DNA from: Microcoleus sp. AS-A8 | GTDB taxonomy: Bacteria > Cyanobacteriota > Cyanobacteriia > Cyanobacteriales > Coleofasciculaceae | Assembly (NCBI GenBank): GCA_039962225.1 | Contig: JAMPKV010000002.1 | Location: 434,001 to 498,000 of the forward strand | Length of the DNA: 64,000 bases | Direction: 5' to 3' | Shown here: one piece after another, positions 46,586-53,939 of the stretch | Layout of the letters: each line of letters begins with the position of its first letter | Position numbering within the stretch: position 1 is the first letter of the stretch | Notes under the pieces: generated by a model | Databases searched by the model: none | What the model saw: only the letters and a program-made list of their open reading frames with translations | Told to the model about the DNA's origin: nothing | Position numbers and translations under genes: made by a program

Positions 46586-46867
46586 ATGAACCCCCAAGAA
46601 GATAGACTGATTAATTTAGCAGTAGGCGAAAGCTCCGATCCAGAAATGCTCAGACGTGATGCTGAGTCAAAAACAGGTAGTAGTCCAAACCCTGAAAGTT
46701 TTAATTCAGAGGCACTCAGAGGAGATGCCGACTCAAAAACCCTAGATGACTTTAACTATGAAAATGAAGAAGATAGGGAAGCTCCTCCAGACCTAGATTT
46801 TGATATTACCAGCGAAGATAGAGTTGCCGACAATCAAATCCAGATTGCAAACCGACACGCTGGGTAA
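46586..46867 (+). CDS. Small acidic hypothetical protein
   Basis: 93 residues, very acidic and without hydrophobic core, so probably disordered. It contains an internal repeat: PEMLRRDAESKTG and SEALRGDADSKTL, separated by about 20 residues. The tail is DLDFDITSEDRVADNQIQIA. No family is recognised. The ribosome-binding site is weak (aaagag). It lies in the decay zone, just after a MITE-like element, so its promoter may come from that element. Confidence 0.45.
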   Translation: MNPQEDRLINLAVGESSDPEMLRRDAESKTGSSPNPESFNSEALRGDADSKTLDDFNYENEEDREAPPDLDFDITSEDRVADNQIQIANRHAG

Positions 46868-46924
46868 GTTTTCTACCTGTTCAAGCTACTAGACTGAGGC
46901 AAAAGTTTAGCTAATATTAGTTGT

Positions 46925-46945
46925 AGGGTGGGCAATGCTCACCCT
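46925..46945. repeat. Palindromic repeat, AGGGTGGGCA type
   Basis: The word agggtgggcaatgctcaccc is an imperfect palindrome and a near match, in the opposite orientation, of the repeat at 19261-19280. The 6340 region carries a related pair. Confidence 0.55.
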
Positions 46946-46992
46946 TGCTGTTTTCAGCTCTTTTATAAGGCAGAAATATTGTTGACGCCTAG

Positions 46993-47181
46993 CTTTCATG
47001 CGATCGCGCCCTCAATGACCACTTTGAGCGAAAAGAAGACAGGCAAGACAACCCTCGGCAATTAGCACTTGAGATAATCATCAAGCAATATCGCGATCGT
47101 CCCCAGACTCTACCCCTCTTGCAGGACAGGGCAGAGAATGATTCAGACGAGAAAATGAGGGAGTTTGTCAGGAAGAATTAG
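46993..47181 (+). pseudogene. C-terminal scrap of a NACHT/HEAT-type protein, copy B
   Basis: The frame from 46993 reads LNDHFERKEDRQDNPRQLAL and KQYRDRPQTLPLLQDRAEND, then MREFVRKN, stopping at 47181. A one-base deletion relative to copy A (ggaagaatta versus ggaagaaatta) brings the stop early. DNA similarity to copy A runs from about 47022 to 47262, through the stop and the gap to hicA. It is a direct repeat about 970 bp apart. Confidence 0.6.
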
Positions 47182-47242
47182 AGCAATTAGAAAGGCAAAG
47201 TTAGAACTGTGGGAAGTGAGGAGCGATGAACACACCTAGCTT

Positions 47243-47572
47243 ATGCCAAAGAAAATCAGGGACAGGACTTACGCAACTGGCTACGCTATCCGCTACATGT
47301 AGGGGCACGGCATTGCCGTGCCCCTACGAAGATGGTGTATTAATCCAGAAAATGCGTAAGTCCTGGGGGAATTGAAAAGCTTACTCTTGAAAGCAGGATT
47401 TTTTCATAAACCTGCAAAAGGTAACCACAGTAAATGGATTCATCCAAAATCGCCTAAAGCAATCATCGTAGCTGCCAAAGATGGTGATGATGCTAAACCT
47501 TATTTAGAAAAGCAAGTAAACGAGGCACTTGAGACACTTAAGGAAATGGACGAGGAGGATACAGAAGAATGA
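47243..47572 (+). pseudogene. hicA: hicA toxin gene split by a MITE-like insertion
   Basis: The original ATG is at 47243: codons for MPKKIR are followed directly by the element at 47263, and the gene resumes after it with ELKSLLLKAGF, PAKGNHSKWIHP and AKPYLEKQVNEALETL to the stop at 47572. Removing 108 bp restores a normal HicA of about 74 residues. The insertion keeps the frame but brings a TAG at 47300-47302. Translation of the main part would have to start again, perhaps at TTG 47372, where no well-spaced ribosome-binding site is seen. HicA is an mRNA-cleaving toxin. The stop overlaps hicB by ATGA. Confidence 0.8.
47263..47366. mobile_element. MITE-like element, family A, inserted in hicA
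   Basis: 13-bp perfect terminal inverted repeats caggacttacgca and tgcgtaagtcctg. A second palindrome lies inside (gtaggggcacggca / tgccgtgcccctac, near 47299-47328). Flanking GGGA on both sides (47259-47262 and 47367-47370) looks like a 4-bp target duplication. Total 104 bp, no coding capacity. Related copy: 34676-34766. Confidence 0.82.
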
Positions 47573-47793
47573 AATACACAATCGTTATTCAGTGGTCAGA
47601 TGAAGACCAATGCTACGTTGTATTCCTGCCTGAATTTGAGGATGTAATGCAACCTTGTACTCACAGAGATACCTATGAAGAAGCTCTTAAGAATGCTCAG
47701 GAAGTCCTAGACCTTCTAATTGAGACAACTCTTGAAGAAGGTAAACCTCTGCCAGAGCCTAAGACTGTAGGGAAATTATTTCAAGTTGCATAG
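47569..47793 (+). CDS. hicB: HicB antitoxin
   Basis: 74 residues: MKYTIVIQWSDEDQCYVVFL, then PEFEDVMQPCTHRDTYEEAL and AQEVLDLLIETTLEEGKPLP. This is the partly degraded RNase-H-like fold of HicB, which binds and blocks HicA. No C-terminal HTH or RHH domain is present, so this is the short form; regulation of the promoter would need another protein. It overlaps the hicA stop by ATGA. Since hicA is split by an insertion, the antitoxin may persist without its toxin. Confidence 0.9.
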   Translation: MKYTIVIQWSDEDQCYVVFLPEFEDVMQPCTHRDTYEEALKNAQEVLDLLIETTLEEGKPLPEPKTVGKLFQVA

Positions 47794-47962
47794 TCTGCCA
47801 ATAGCATTTGCCACAAGTATTCAGCAATATCCTAAGTGTCTCATTTTTACATTAGTCCAGAACTTGAGTCTCTAGCCAGATAGTATTTAAGTGAAGCGAT
47901 GTAGAGTGCTTTAAACTTACTCCTAGCCCATAACCAAGATTTACAGCCGCAGGAGTCACATC

Positions 47963-48373
47963 ATGGAACAACTCGATCGCCTAATCAAAATGGCAGAAGA
48001 TGAGCTAACCGAATACAGCACGGATGCTCGCAAAATGGAGAAACTCCGCCGTAAGATTGGTCTATCTGTCCCTCTGGAACAGCAACGTCGTTGCCGTGAA
48101 GCATTAGCAGCACAAATGTCATCTGGCGGCTTGCCCAAACTCGTTGAAGAACAACGTCAAACCGTTGCCTTACCCTTTTGGGGAATTGCTGGATTGGGTT
48201 TACTCGGAGCCATTTCCCTCGTGCAATGGGTAGGCTATATCGTCGCTGTTGCTGGAGCTGTTGCCGCGTACCGCATTCAGAAATGGGGCTGGGAATTACA
48301 GGCAAAGCGTCTGCTGCTGCAAACCTTAGAGGATATTGAAGCCCGTATCGCCCAACCTCAACAGTCAGAGTGA
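47963..48373 (+). CDS. Hypothetical protein with central membrane segments
   Basis: 136 residues. An aggag ribosome-binding site lies 8 nt before the ATG. The N-terminal 70 residues are charged and helical (LIKMAEDELTEYSTDARKME; LEQQRRCREALAAQMSSGGL). A hydrophobic stretch follows (LPFWGIAGLGLLGAISLVQW; VGYIVAVAGAVAAYRI), probably two helices. The tail is helical (LLLQTLEDIEARIAQ). No family is recognised. It stands alone. Confidence 0.65.
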   Translation: MEQLDRLIKMAEDELTEYSTDARKMEKLRRKIGLSVPLEQQRRCREALAAQMSSGGLPKLVEEQRQTVALPFWGIAGLGLLGAISLVQWVGYIVAVAGAVAAYRIQKWGWELQAKRLLLQTLEDIEARIAQPQQSE

Positions 48374-48516
48374 TGAAGTAAAAAATGCGATCAGCTTGGC
48401 TGGTGCCGTAGGCAATCGCTTGTTCTGGAAATGGGAGATGCGATCACATCTTCCATTTTCCCAGTATACTCAGGCAGAAATTACTGATACCCGAAATTAG
48501 GCAAAGACACTAACTA
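48374..48516. other. Intergenic region
   Basis: Short spacer without supported features; it separates the membrane protein gene from the decarboxylase tail at 48517. Confidence 0.35.
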
Positions 48517-48725
48517 TTACTGCTTGTAATCCGCCTTTTCCAATTCTTCCCCCAATTGCTTAATACGGTGCAAAAGGGTTTGAATATCGGTTATTGTCGT
48601 GCCTGGATTGAGTAGGGTAAACTTCAGATAAGTAGAGTTAGCAATTTGGGTTTAACCAATCACAGTTTCCCCTTTTTGCAGCAAAGAGATTCGGATTTGG
48701 CTATTGATTTGATTAGCCTTTAATA
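48517..48725 (-). pseudogene. C-terminal tail of a PLP-dependent decarboxylase
   Basis: On the minus strand, NQINSQIRISLLQKGETVIG is followed by an in-frame TAA and then TQIANSTYLKFTLLNPGTTI, IQTLLHRIKQLGEELEKADY. This is the end of a group II (aromatic/diaminobutyrate type) pyridoxal-phosphate decarboxylase, where YLKFTLLNP..T..DI is characteristic. The rest of the gene, including the PLP lysine, is not in this region. So it is a short relic with an additional stop. Confidence 0.65.
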
Positions 48726-48939
48726 AAAATCCATTCGTCTCCTGTTCCCTCTACACCTAAAATCTTAGTTTTTGATGATTCACCTTTAATCGAAAACCTG
48801 CATTTCTATTACGAGTAACTAACTCAGAACGATGTATGCGCGATGGCAAGCAAGTTGGAATTACCTCGTGAACAGAGGTGTTTCCACCATTCTTCTGGTC
48901 AACTCCGGGCTTCAGCATTTAGGCTGCAAGCCCTCATTT

Positions 48940-50184
48940 CTAATCGGGGGCCGTTGACAACCCTTTCAGGCGGAATAAAAGGAACTGCGTAATCTGAGTG
49001 TCGCTAAAATTATCATCGCTGACCAAAAGTAAACTCTGGCTACCATCGGGCAGACGTGGCCCCAGTGCCATTGCCTCCAAGTTATCTAGATAAATCCCTA
49101 ATTCACTCAAGTCCAACAGTAACTTTTTCTTGACAGGATCGATTCTGGAAACATCACCCTTGAGCGTTTCAATTGTTGAGGTATCTGTTGCCGCACTCAT
49201 CGCCATCTGATAAATTTTGGCATTGGCTCCCAATACACCATAAGTACGTTCCAGCGAGAGAAAGTGACCTCCCATATCTATGGTGACTAACTCCGTTAAA
49301 CCATTATCGATCGCACCCGCCGGAGTAGGGTCGAGTAGGTAGAGATGTTCAGCTACCACCATTGGGCGACTAATCGGGCCGATTAAATAATGCATCAGCC
49401 GAATCCGAGCGGACTCTTGCGACTTCGGGGGTAAGGCGTCTTGCCATAGTGCAGACTCAGTTGCAGTAAATAGGCGAAACGGGTCACCATTTCCTCCAGC
49501 TAAGCTGCCTAGTTCCAATGTCAACGCCTCGAATCCTAAGTTATCTTGAATCCCGCGAGGCGGTTGTTCCTGTTTTTCTTTATCCTTAGTGTCCTCAGGG
49601 GCGAGATAGCGTTCTGGAATCATTAAGCTACTGCGCTGCTGTCCGGTTTTTAAATCGAACTCCCGAATAAAAGGAGCAATTCCTGAGGAGGGCACGCCTT
49701 CGCTGGAAATAAACACGGTTCCTCTGGGAGAGAGAGACATGCCTTCAGGGTCAATACTCCCTTGGACATAATTTTTGCCGTTCTCATCGGTGATGAAGGT
49801 AACATCTTCCACGTCTACTTTTTCAATGCCAATCTCCCCCTTGTCAGTGCGCTTGACACTGAGTGCTAGGGTATAAAACCGAGCTGGGGCAAATTGAGAG
49901 CGGTCATCGGAAAGGGCGTAAAATTTATTGCGCTGGCGATCGTAGGTTAGAGCCGATAACCCCCCAACAGGGGTATCCTTAAATTTCGTTTTGGGGAGTC
50001 GGTACTCGCCTAAGAAATCGAGGGAAAGGTCGCGAAATGTCCGCTGTTCTGCTGTCCTCGCTTGGGATGGAGAACAAGCCGTTGTTAGGAAACTCAGCAG
50101 TGTTAGCACCAGAACGAAGAGTAGGGAAAACAACTGGCGAGATGCCTGTAACTTTATCCGGTTACGGTTTACTAGCTGAGTCAT
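48940..50184 (-). CDS. Phytase-like esterase lipoprotein
   Basis: 414 residues. The N-terminal signal (LFSLLFVLVLTLLSFLTTAC) has a lipobox LTTAC, so the mature protein is a lipoprotein anchored by its Cys. The body matches the family labelled esterase-like activity of phytase (PF13449): GGLSALTYDRQRNKFYALSD, IDPEGMSLSPRGTVFISSEG, IQDNLGFEALTL, DNLEAMALGPRLPDGSQSLL and VSDDNFSDTQITQFLLFRL. The fold is a beta propeller. Family members may release phosphate from phytate or other esters; direct evidence is sparse. It is divergent from the TPR gene at 50285. Confidence 0.85.
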   Translation of the reverse strand: MTQLVNRNRIKLQASRQLFSLLFVLVLTLLSFLTTACSPSQARTAEQRTFRDLSLDFLGEYRLPKTKFKDTPVGGLSALTYDRQRNKFYALSDDRSQFAPARFYTLALSVKRTDKGEIGIEKVDVEDVTFITDENGKNYVQGSIDPEGMSLSPRGTVFISSEGVPSSGIAPFIREFDLKTGQQRSSLMIPERYLAPEDTKDKEKQEQPPRGIQDNLGFEALTLELGSLAGGNGDPFRLFTATESALWQDALPPKSQESARIRLMHYLIGPISRPMVVAEHLYLLDPTPAGAIDNGLTELVTIDMGGHFLSLERTYGVLGANAKIYQMAMSAATDTSTIETLKGDVSRIDPVKKKLLLDLSELGIYLDNLEAMALGPRLPDGSQSLLLVSDDNFSDTQITQFLLFRLKGLSTAPD

Positions 50185-50284
50185 GAGTGGTTATTATATC
50201 AGGGCAAAAAGTGGGTACAGCTTGTCAAGCGATCAACAGAAACTCTCGCTTTAATTTAAGCGTCAATTGGGGTGTAAATTCGTT

Positions 50285-51523
50285 ATGGCTAAAGTGATAT
50301 TAAATTCTTTACAACTTAAACTTCTCAACTGGGGCAGAGGCGGGTTATGGATTGCCACGTTCCTGCTGTGCTTCAGTTCAGTGACATTGGCAGCCCCAGA
50401 GAAGCCTAAGCCAGAGGAATTCAAAGTCAACCCCCTGGAGATAACGAAACCTGATCCACTGTTGCCTCGATTGCCCAAGCGGGGTACTCTCAGCCCAGAA
50501 GAACAGTCGAGATTACAAGCTTCTATTGATGAGTTAGATGCCCAAGCCGCCGCTTTGTACCAAGAAAAAAAGGCAGATGAGGCGTTTGAGGTTTGGTATC
50601 GAGGACTACGACTGCGACGGGCGTTAGGGCGAGTGGAGGAAGTGCAAGCACTAGGGCGAGTCGGAGAGATGGCTTGGCAAAACACGCGCAAGTTTGACAC
50701 ACAGGTGATTACGAGGCGTTTGCAGGAGATTCAGAAAGAGGCTGAAGATCAAAAGGCGCTGAATCTAGAACTTCTGCGAACCTTGGGGCAGGCTTACCAG
50801 CAGGTGAGATTTCCAGAACCTGCTGTTAAAGTGTATCAGCAAATTTTGACCCAGGAGCGTCAGCAAGGGGATACCCAAGCGCAAGAGACGACGCTCAAAA
50901 CCCTGGCTCAATTGAACATGGATTGGTTCAACTACCCGCAAGCGGTAGCCATTTATGAAGAATTGCTAACTCAAGCTCAATCACGGGGCGATCGCGTTAA
51001 TGAACTCGTTTATCTGGAACAGCTGGTTTACGTCTACAACAAAGCCCAGCAGCCGGAAAATGCCTTACGGATGAAGCAAAAATTGGCAGCGACTTACCCC
51101 CCCACCGATCCGCGTGTACCCGCTCTGAAAATTGCGATCGCGACTGACTACGAAGCTCTCAATCAACCCGATCCAGCGAGTCAAAACTATCAAGACGCCT
51201 ATAAGTTAGCTTGGGCGTTGCGTCAGTGGGCTTATGCGAGCGAGGCACTCCAAAAACTTGCGGCTTTATATCATTCTCATAATCAATCGGATTCTGCTTT
51301 ACAAGTTTATGATGTGCTGCTCAAGACACAGCAGCAGTCTTATAACTTTTATGGTTTGATGAATACTTACGACAAAATGGGACAAATTTATTTAGAGCAG
51401 AAAAAGTATTCTCAAGCTCTGGATGTTTTCCAGAAAGGTATGCAATTAGCCAAGTCATTGCAGTATCAGGAAAATTATTTTGCTGAGCAGCTTGCTCGTG
51501 CAAGTAAGCAGAGTTCACAGTAG
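50285..51523 (+). CDS. Secreted TPR protein
   Basis: About 412 residues from ATG 50285 (a TTG at 50267 would add six). Signal peptide: WIATFLLCFSSVTLAAPEKP. After a proline-rich linker the protein is made of TPR-like helix pairs from about residue 80 on: QAAALYQEKKADEAFEVWYR, LLRTLGQAYQQVRFPEPAVK, LAQLNMDWFNYPQAVAIYEE, YLEQLVYVYNKAQQPENALR, TYDKMGQIYLEQKKYSQALD. TPR domains bind protein partners. Export to the periplasm is inferred. It is divergent from the phytase-like lipoprotein gene with about 100 bp between. Confidence 0.85.
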   Translation: MAKVILNSLQLKLLNWGRGGLWIATFLLCFSSVTLAAPEKPKPEEFKVNPLEITKPDPLLPRLPKRGTLSPEEQSRLQASIDELDAQAAALYQEKKADEAFEVWYRGLRLRRALGRVEEVQALGRVGEMAWQNTRKFDTQVITRRLQEIQKEAEDQKALNLELLRTLGQAYQQVRFPEPAVKVYQQILTQERQQGDTQAQETTLKTLAQLNMDWFNYPQAVAIYEELLTQAQSRGDRVNELVYLEQLVYVYNKAQQPENALRMKQKLAATYPPTDPRVPALKIAIATDYEALNQPDPASQNYQDAYKLAWALRQWAYASEALQKLAALYHSHNQSDSALQVYDVLLKTQQQSYNFYGLMNTYDKMGQIYLEQKKYSQALDVFQKGMQLAKSLQYQENYFAEQLARASKQSSQ

Positions 51524-51902
51524 GAGTTACAGTTTTAAACTTGCTCAACCCTAACCCGTTTTATTTATTTGCAGACAATTTTTTGTAGAGGCACAATAAT
51601 ATCGAACGCTGGTGGTGTGATTCATTTAACTGACTACGGTAAATCATGGCTCCCCTGGTGACAGGCGTCGTACACAAGCGGGAGTCATCTAATAGACTTC
51701 TTGCAAAAATACGAAGAACCCCTCCCCAATCCTCGTATGAGCTCCGGTCCCCGAAACGGAGAGGGAGTAAGATTTCCTCCCCCCGTTTCGGGGGGAATGA
51801 GCCGGAGCTCATACGAGGAGGTCAATTCGACTTTTGCAAGAGGTCTAATGAGTGAGTCAAAAAAATGTAAACTTATGTTAAGTCTATCCCTTAGATTTAG
51901 TC
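51524..51902. other. Intergenic region mostly filled by a MITE-like element
   Basis: 379 bp between the TPR gene and the peroxiredoxin gene. The element at 51693-51847 occupies nearly half. A gtagaggcacaataatatcg word near 51583 resembles the palindrome at 762. No gene is supported. Confidence 0.5.
51693..51847. mobile_element. MITE-like element, family D (TAGACTTCTTGCAAAA ends)
   Basis: Terminal inverted repeats tagacttcttgcaaaa and ttttgcaagaggtcta match at 15 of 16 positions and enclose 155 bp. Nested inside are two perfect inverted repeats: cctcgtatgagctccgg (51731) with ccggagctcatacgagg (51802), and ccccgaaacgg (51749) with ccgtttcgggg (51783). The whole element can fold as one long hairpin. 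A 20-bp identical word from its inner arm recurs at 58577-58596. Confidence 0.8.
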
Positions 51903-52457
51903 ATGATCTCTCGTCGCACTGTTTTGAGTAGTCTCTTAGCGATTTGTCTTACCCTCGTAACTTGGTTGAATTTCACACCTACTGCCAACGCCCTCGGCGG
52001 CAAGCAACCTGCCATCAATGAACCTGCACCAGAGTTCACACTGCCTACTAATACGGGCGATGGGAAAGTGTCACTTTCTGACTATCGCGGCAAGTGGGTT
52101 GTTCTCTATTTCTATCCCAAGGATTTCACCTCAGGTTGCACCTTGGAAGCTCGTCGATTTCAGCAAGATTTGCCCAAATACAGGGAAAGAAATGTGCAGA
52201 TTCTTGGCGTTAGCGCTGACGATGTGGAGTCTCACGCCGAATTTTGTGATTCAGAGGGTTTGAAATTTCCTCTTCTTGCGGATACTGATGGTCAAGTGAG
52301 CAAGGCTTATGGTTCTTGGATGGGGTTCGTTTCCCTGCGCCACACCTTCATCATTGACCCCAAGGGAACCCTGCGGGAGGTATTTCTTGGGGTGAGACCT
52401 GCTATTCATAGCACAGAGGTTTTAGCGCGTTTGGATGAGTTGCAGCCAACGTCGTAG
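51903..52457 (+). CDS. PrxQ/BCP-type peroxiredoxin, exported
   Basis: 184 residues. The N-terminus has a signal peptide (SRRTVLSSLLAICLTLVTWL, then TANA), so it acts in the lumen or periplasm; the two arginines also allow Tat export. The thioredoxin-like core has INEPAPEFTLPTNTGDGKVS, VVLYFYPKDFTSGCTLEARR with the peroxidatic Cys, LGVSADDVESHAEFCDSEGL and FIIDPKGTLREVFLGV. The resolving Cys five residues after the first one, typical of PrxQ, is missing (GCTLEARRF); the Cys in AEFCDSEG may serve instead. It reduces peroxides. Transcribed alone behind the MITE-like element. Confidence 0.9.
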   Translation: MISRRTVLSSLLAICLTLVTWLNFTPTANALGGKQPAINEPAPEFTLPTNTGDGKVSLSDYRGKWVVLYFYPKDFTSGCTLEARRFQQDLPKYRERNVQILGVSADDVESHAEFCDSEGLKFPLLADTDGQVSKAYGSWMGFVSLRHTFIIDPKGTLREVFLGVRPAIHSTEVLARLDELQPTS

Positions 52458-52577
52458 AAGATTACTCCAACTAAGGCGATCGCAACTTTTTTGAGTTGGG
52501 CTGCGCGAAGCGATCGCCTCCTACCTAATCCGTGTTTATCAGCTTTTTTGTCTGTTTAAAATCTCTCCATCGGTCAA

Positions 52578-53492
52578 CTAAACCGCTGCTTTCGTACTAA
52601 ATCTTCCTAGGTTTTTTAGAGCGTCCAAAAAAGCATAAACCGCTGGAGTATGAAGGGCGTTTGTAATAACTGCTGTCCCAATAATTCTTTGTAAAGGAAC
52701 GGGTAGGCTGCACACTTGAATTCCTGGGGGTACGGGTTCGGCAGCAAGTCGCGGAAGAATAGCGGCTCCTAAATTTTGCATCACCATACTGACAATCGTC
52801 GAATCTTCCCGAACTTCATAAGCAAATTTTAAGGGGTATTCCGCCGTCCTCAAATGGTTACGAATTTTGAGCGAGCAGCTATTGGTAGCGGGCACGATTA
52901 ATGGGTAGGCGGCTAACTGCTCCCAAGTAATTTTAGGGCTTCTAAACCCAGAGTTGGGTGGGAGTAGGGCAACGTAGTCATCTCGTAGCAGTTCCCAAGT
53001 CTCAAATTCTTCTCCTGAGGGAAGATAGGTAAAGCCAATATCAGCATGACTTTCGCGCAACGATTGTTCTACCCCAGCAAAATCATCAAACTCAGTAATT
53101 GCCACCGTAATGGCTGGGAATTGGCGGCGGAACCGGGCAATCACGCTGGGTAAGATATGGGTTGCCACGCTGCGAAAAGCCGCAATTCGCACCTGCCCAC
53201 CATGTAAGCCTTTTTCCCGATTAGCTTCTTTGACGATCCCTTCTAAAAGTTGTAGGACTTGACGTGATTGAGCAATCACCCGTTCGCCTACAGGCGTTGG
53301 ATGTGCGCCGTGGCGTCCTCGCGAGAGCAACAGCACGCCCAATTCATCTTCCAGGTTGGCGATCGCATGGCTGATGGCTGACTGGGATAAATCTAAGTGT
53401 AGAGCCGCCTCACTAAAATTCTTGTGGTCTGCTATCGCCACTAAGGCACGCAGTTGAGAGATTTTTAACTTATAGGGATTGATTCTATTCAT
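52578..53492 (-). CDS. LysR-family transcriptional regulator
   Basis: 304 residues. N-terminal winged HTH: KISQLRALVAIADHKNFSEA and ALHLDLSQSAISHAIANLED, then GVLLLSRGRHGAHPTPVGER. The C-terminal effector domain has QVRIAAFRSVATHILPSVIA, ESHADIGFTYLPS and the MVMQNLGAAILPRLAAEPVP segment. It resembles regulators of the CysB/CbbR-like group; the ligand is unknown. It is divergent from a micro-ORF and an EamA transporter gene, with an inverted repeat in between, the usual layout in which a LysR protein controls its own gene and the divergent one. Confidence 0.92.
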   Translation of the reverse strand: MNRINPYKLKISQLRALVAIADHKNFSEAALHLDLSQSAISHAIANLEDELGVLLLSRGRHGAHPTPVGERVIAQSRQVLQLLEGIVKEANREKGLHGGQVRIAAFRSVATHILPSVIARFRRQFPAITVAITEFDDFAGVEQSLRESHADIGFTYLPSGEEFETWELLRDDYVALLPPNSGFRSPKITWEQLAAYPLIVPATNSCSLKIRNHLRTAEYPLKFAYEVREDSTIVSMVMQNLGAAILPRLAAEPVPPGIQVCSLPVPLQRIIGTAVITNALHTPAVYAFLDALKNLGRFSTKAAV

Positions 53493-53559
53493 AGCAGTTA
53501 GGCTAACGATTTATGATTTTTTGCAAAAGCTATCCAATTATTCTCTTTCTATCGATTTT

Positions 53560-53578
53560 ATTCATATCTACTATGAAT
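53560..53578. promoter_or_regulatory. Inverted repeat upstream of lysR gene, candidate operator
   Basis: attcata and tatgaat, 7-bp perfect arms with a 5-bp spacer, 68 bp before the LysR start and 90 bp before the micro-ORF. The position in the divergent promoter region fits a LysR-type binding site. Confidence 0.5.
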
Positions 53579-53667
53579 AGCATGTTTTGCTAGCCAATTC
53601 AATCATAATTAAGCTTAACTTACGAGGGTAAAGTGATGAATTAACTTTCCCAAAAAGGTGATTTTAT

Positions 53668-53784
53668 ATGACGAATTCTACAGGCTATCAAGACTCACAA
53701 AAAAGAGAAATTATTGCCTATCGACCGGAACCCAAACAAGTCAAAAAGACAAGTCAGGAGACTGAGACTACTGTATCTTCTTAA
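53668..53784 (+). CDS. 38-residue micro-ORF divergent from lysR
   Basis: ATG 53668, stop TAA at 53782-53784. An aaggtg ribosome-binding site lies 8-9 nt before the ATG. The peptide is polar and probably disordered: MTNSTGYQDSQKREIIAYRP, then EPKQVKKTSQETETTV. No membrane segment and no known family. It lies between the LysR gene and the EamA transporter gene and may be the first gene controlled by the regulator. Real translation is not proven. Confidence 0.45.
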   Translation: MTNSTGYQDSQKREIIAYRPEPKQVKKTSQETETTVSS

Positions 53785-53939
53785 CATCTCATAGTTTGAG
53801 CGATTAAAAATCACCCAGTCAGGTGAGTGAATCAGGCGATTCAGCAATCAATGACAAGCCGATTTTCATACAACTCCTGGCATGATTGGGAGGCTTTGAG
53901 TAGTTTTGTTTCAACACAATTCGATTAACAGCGACGAGA

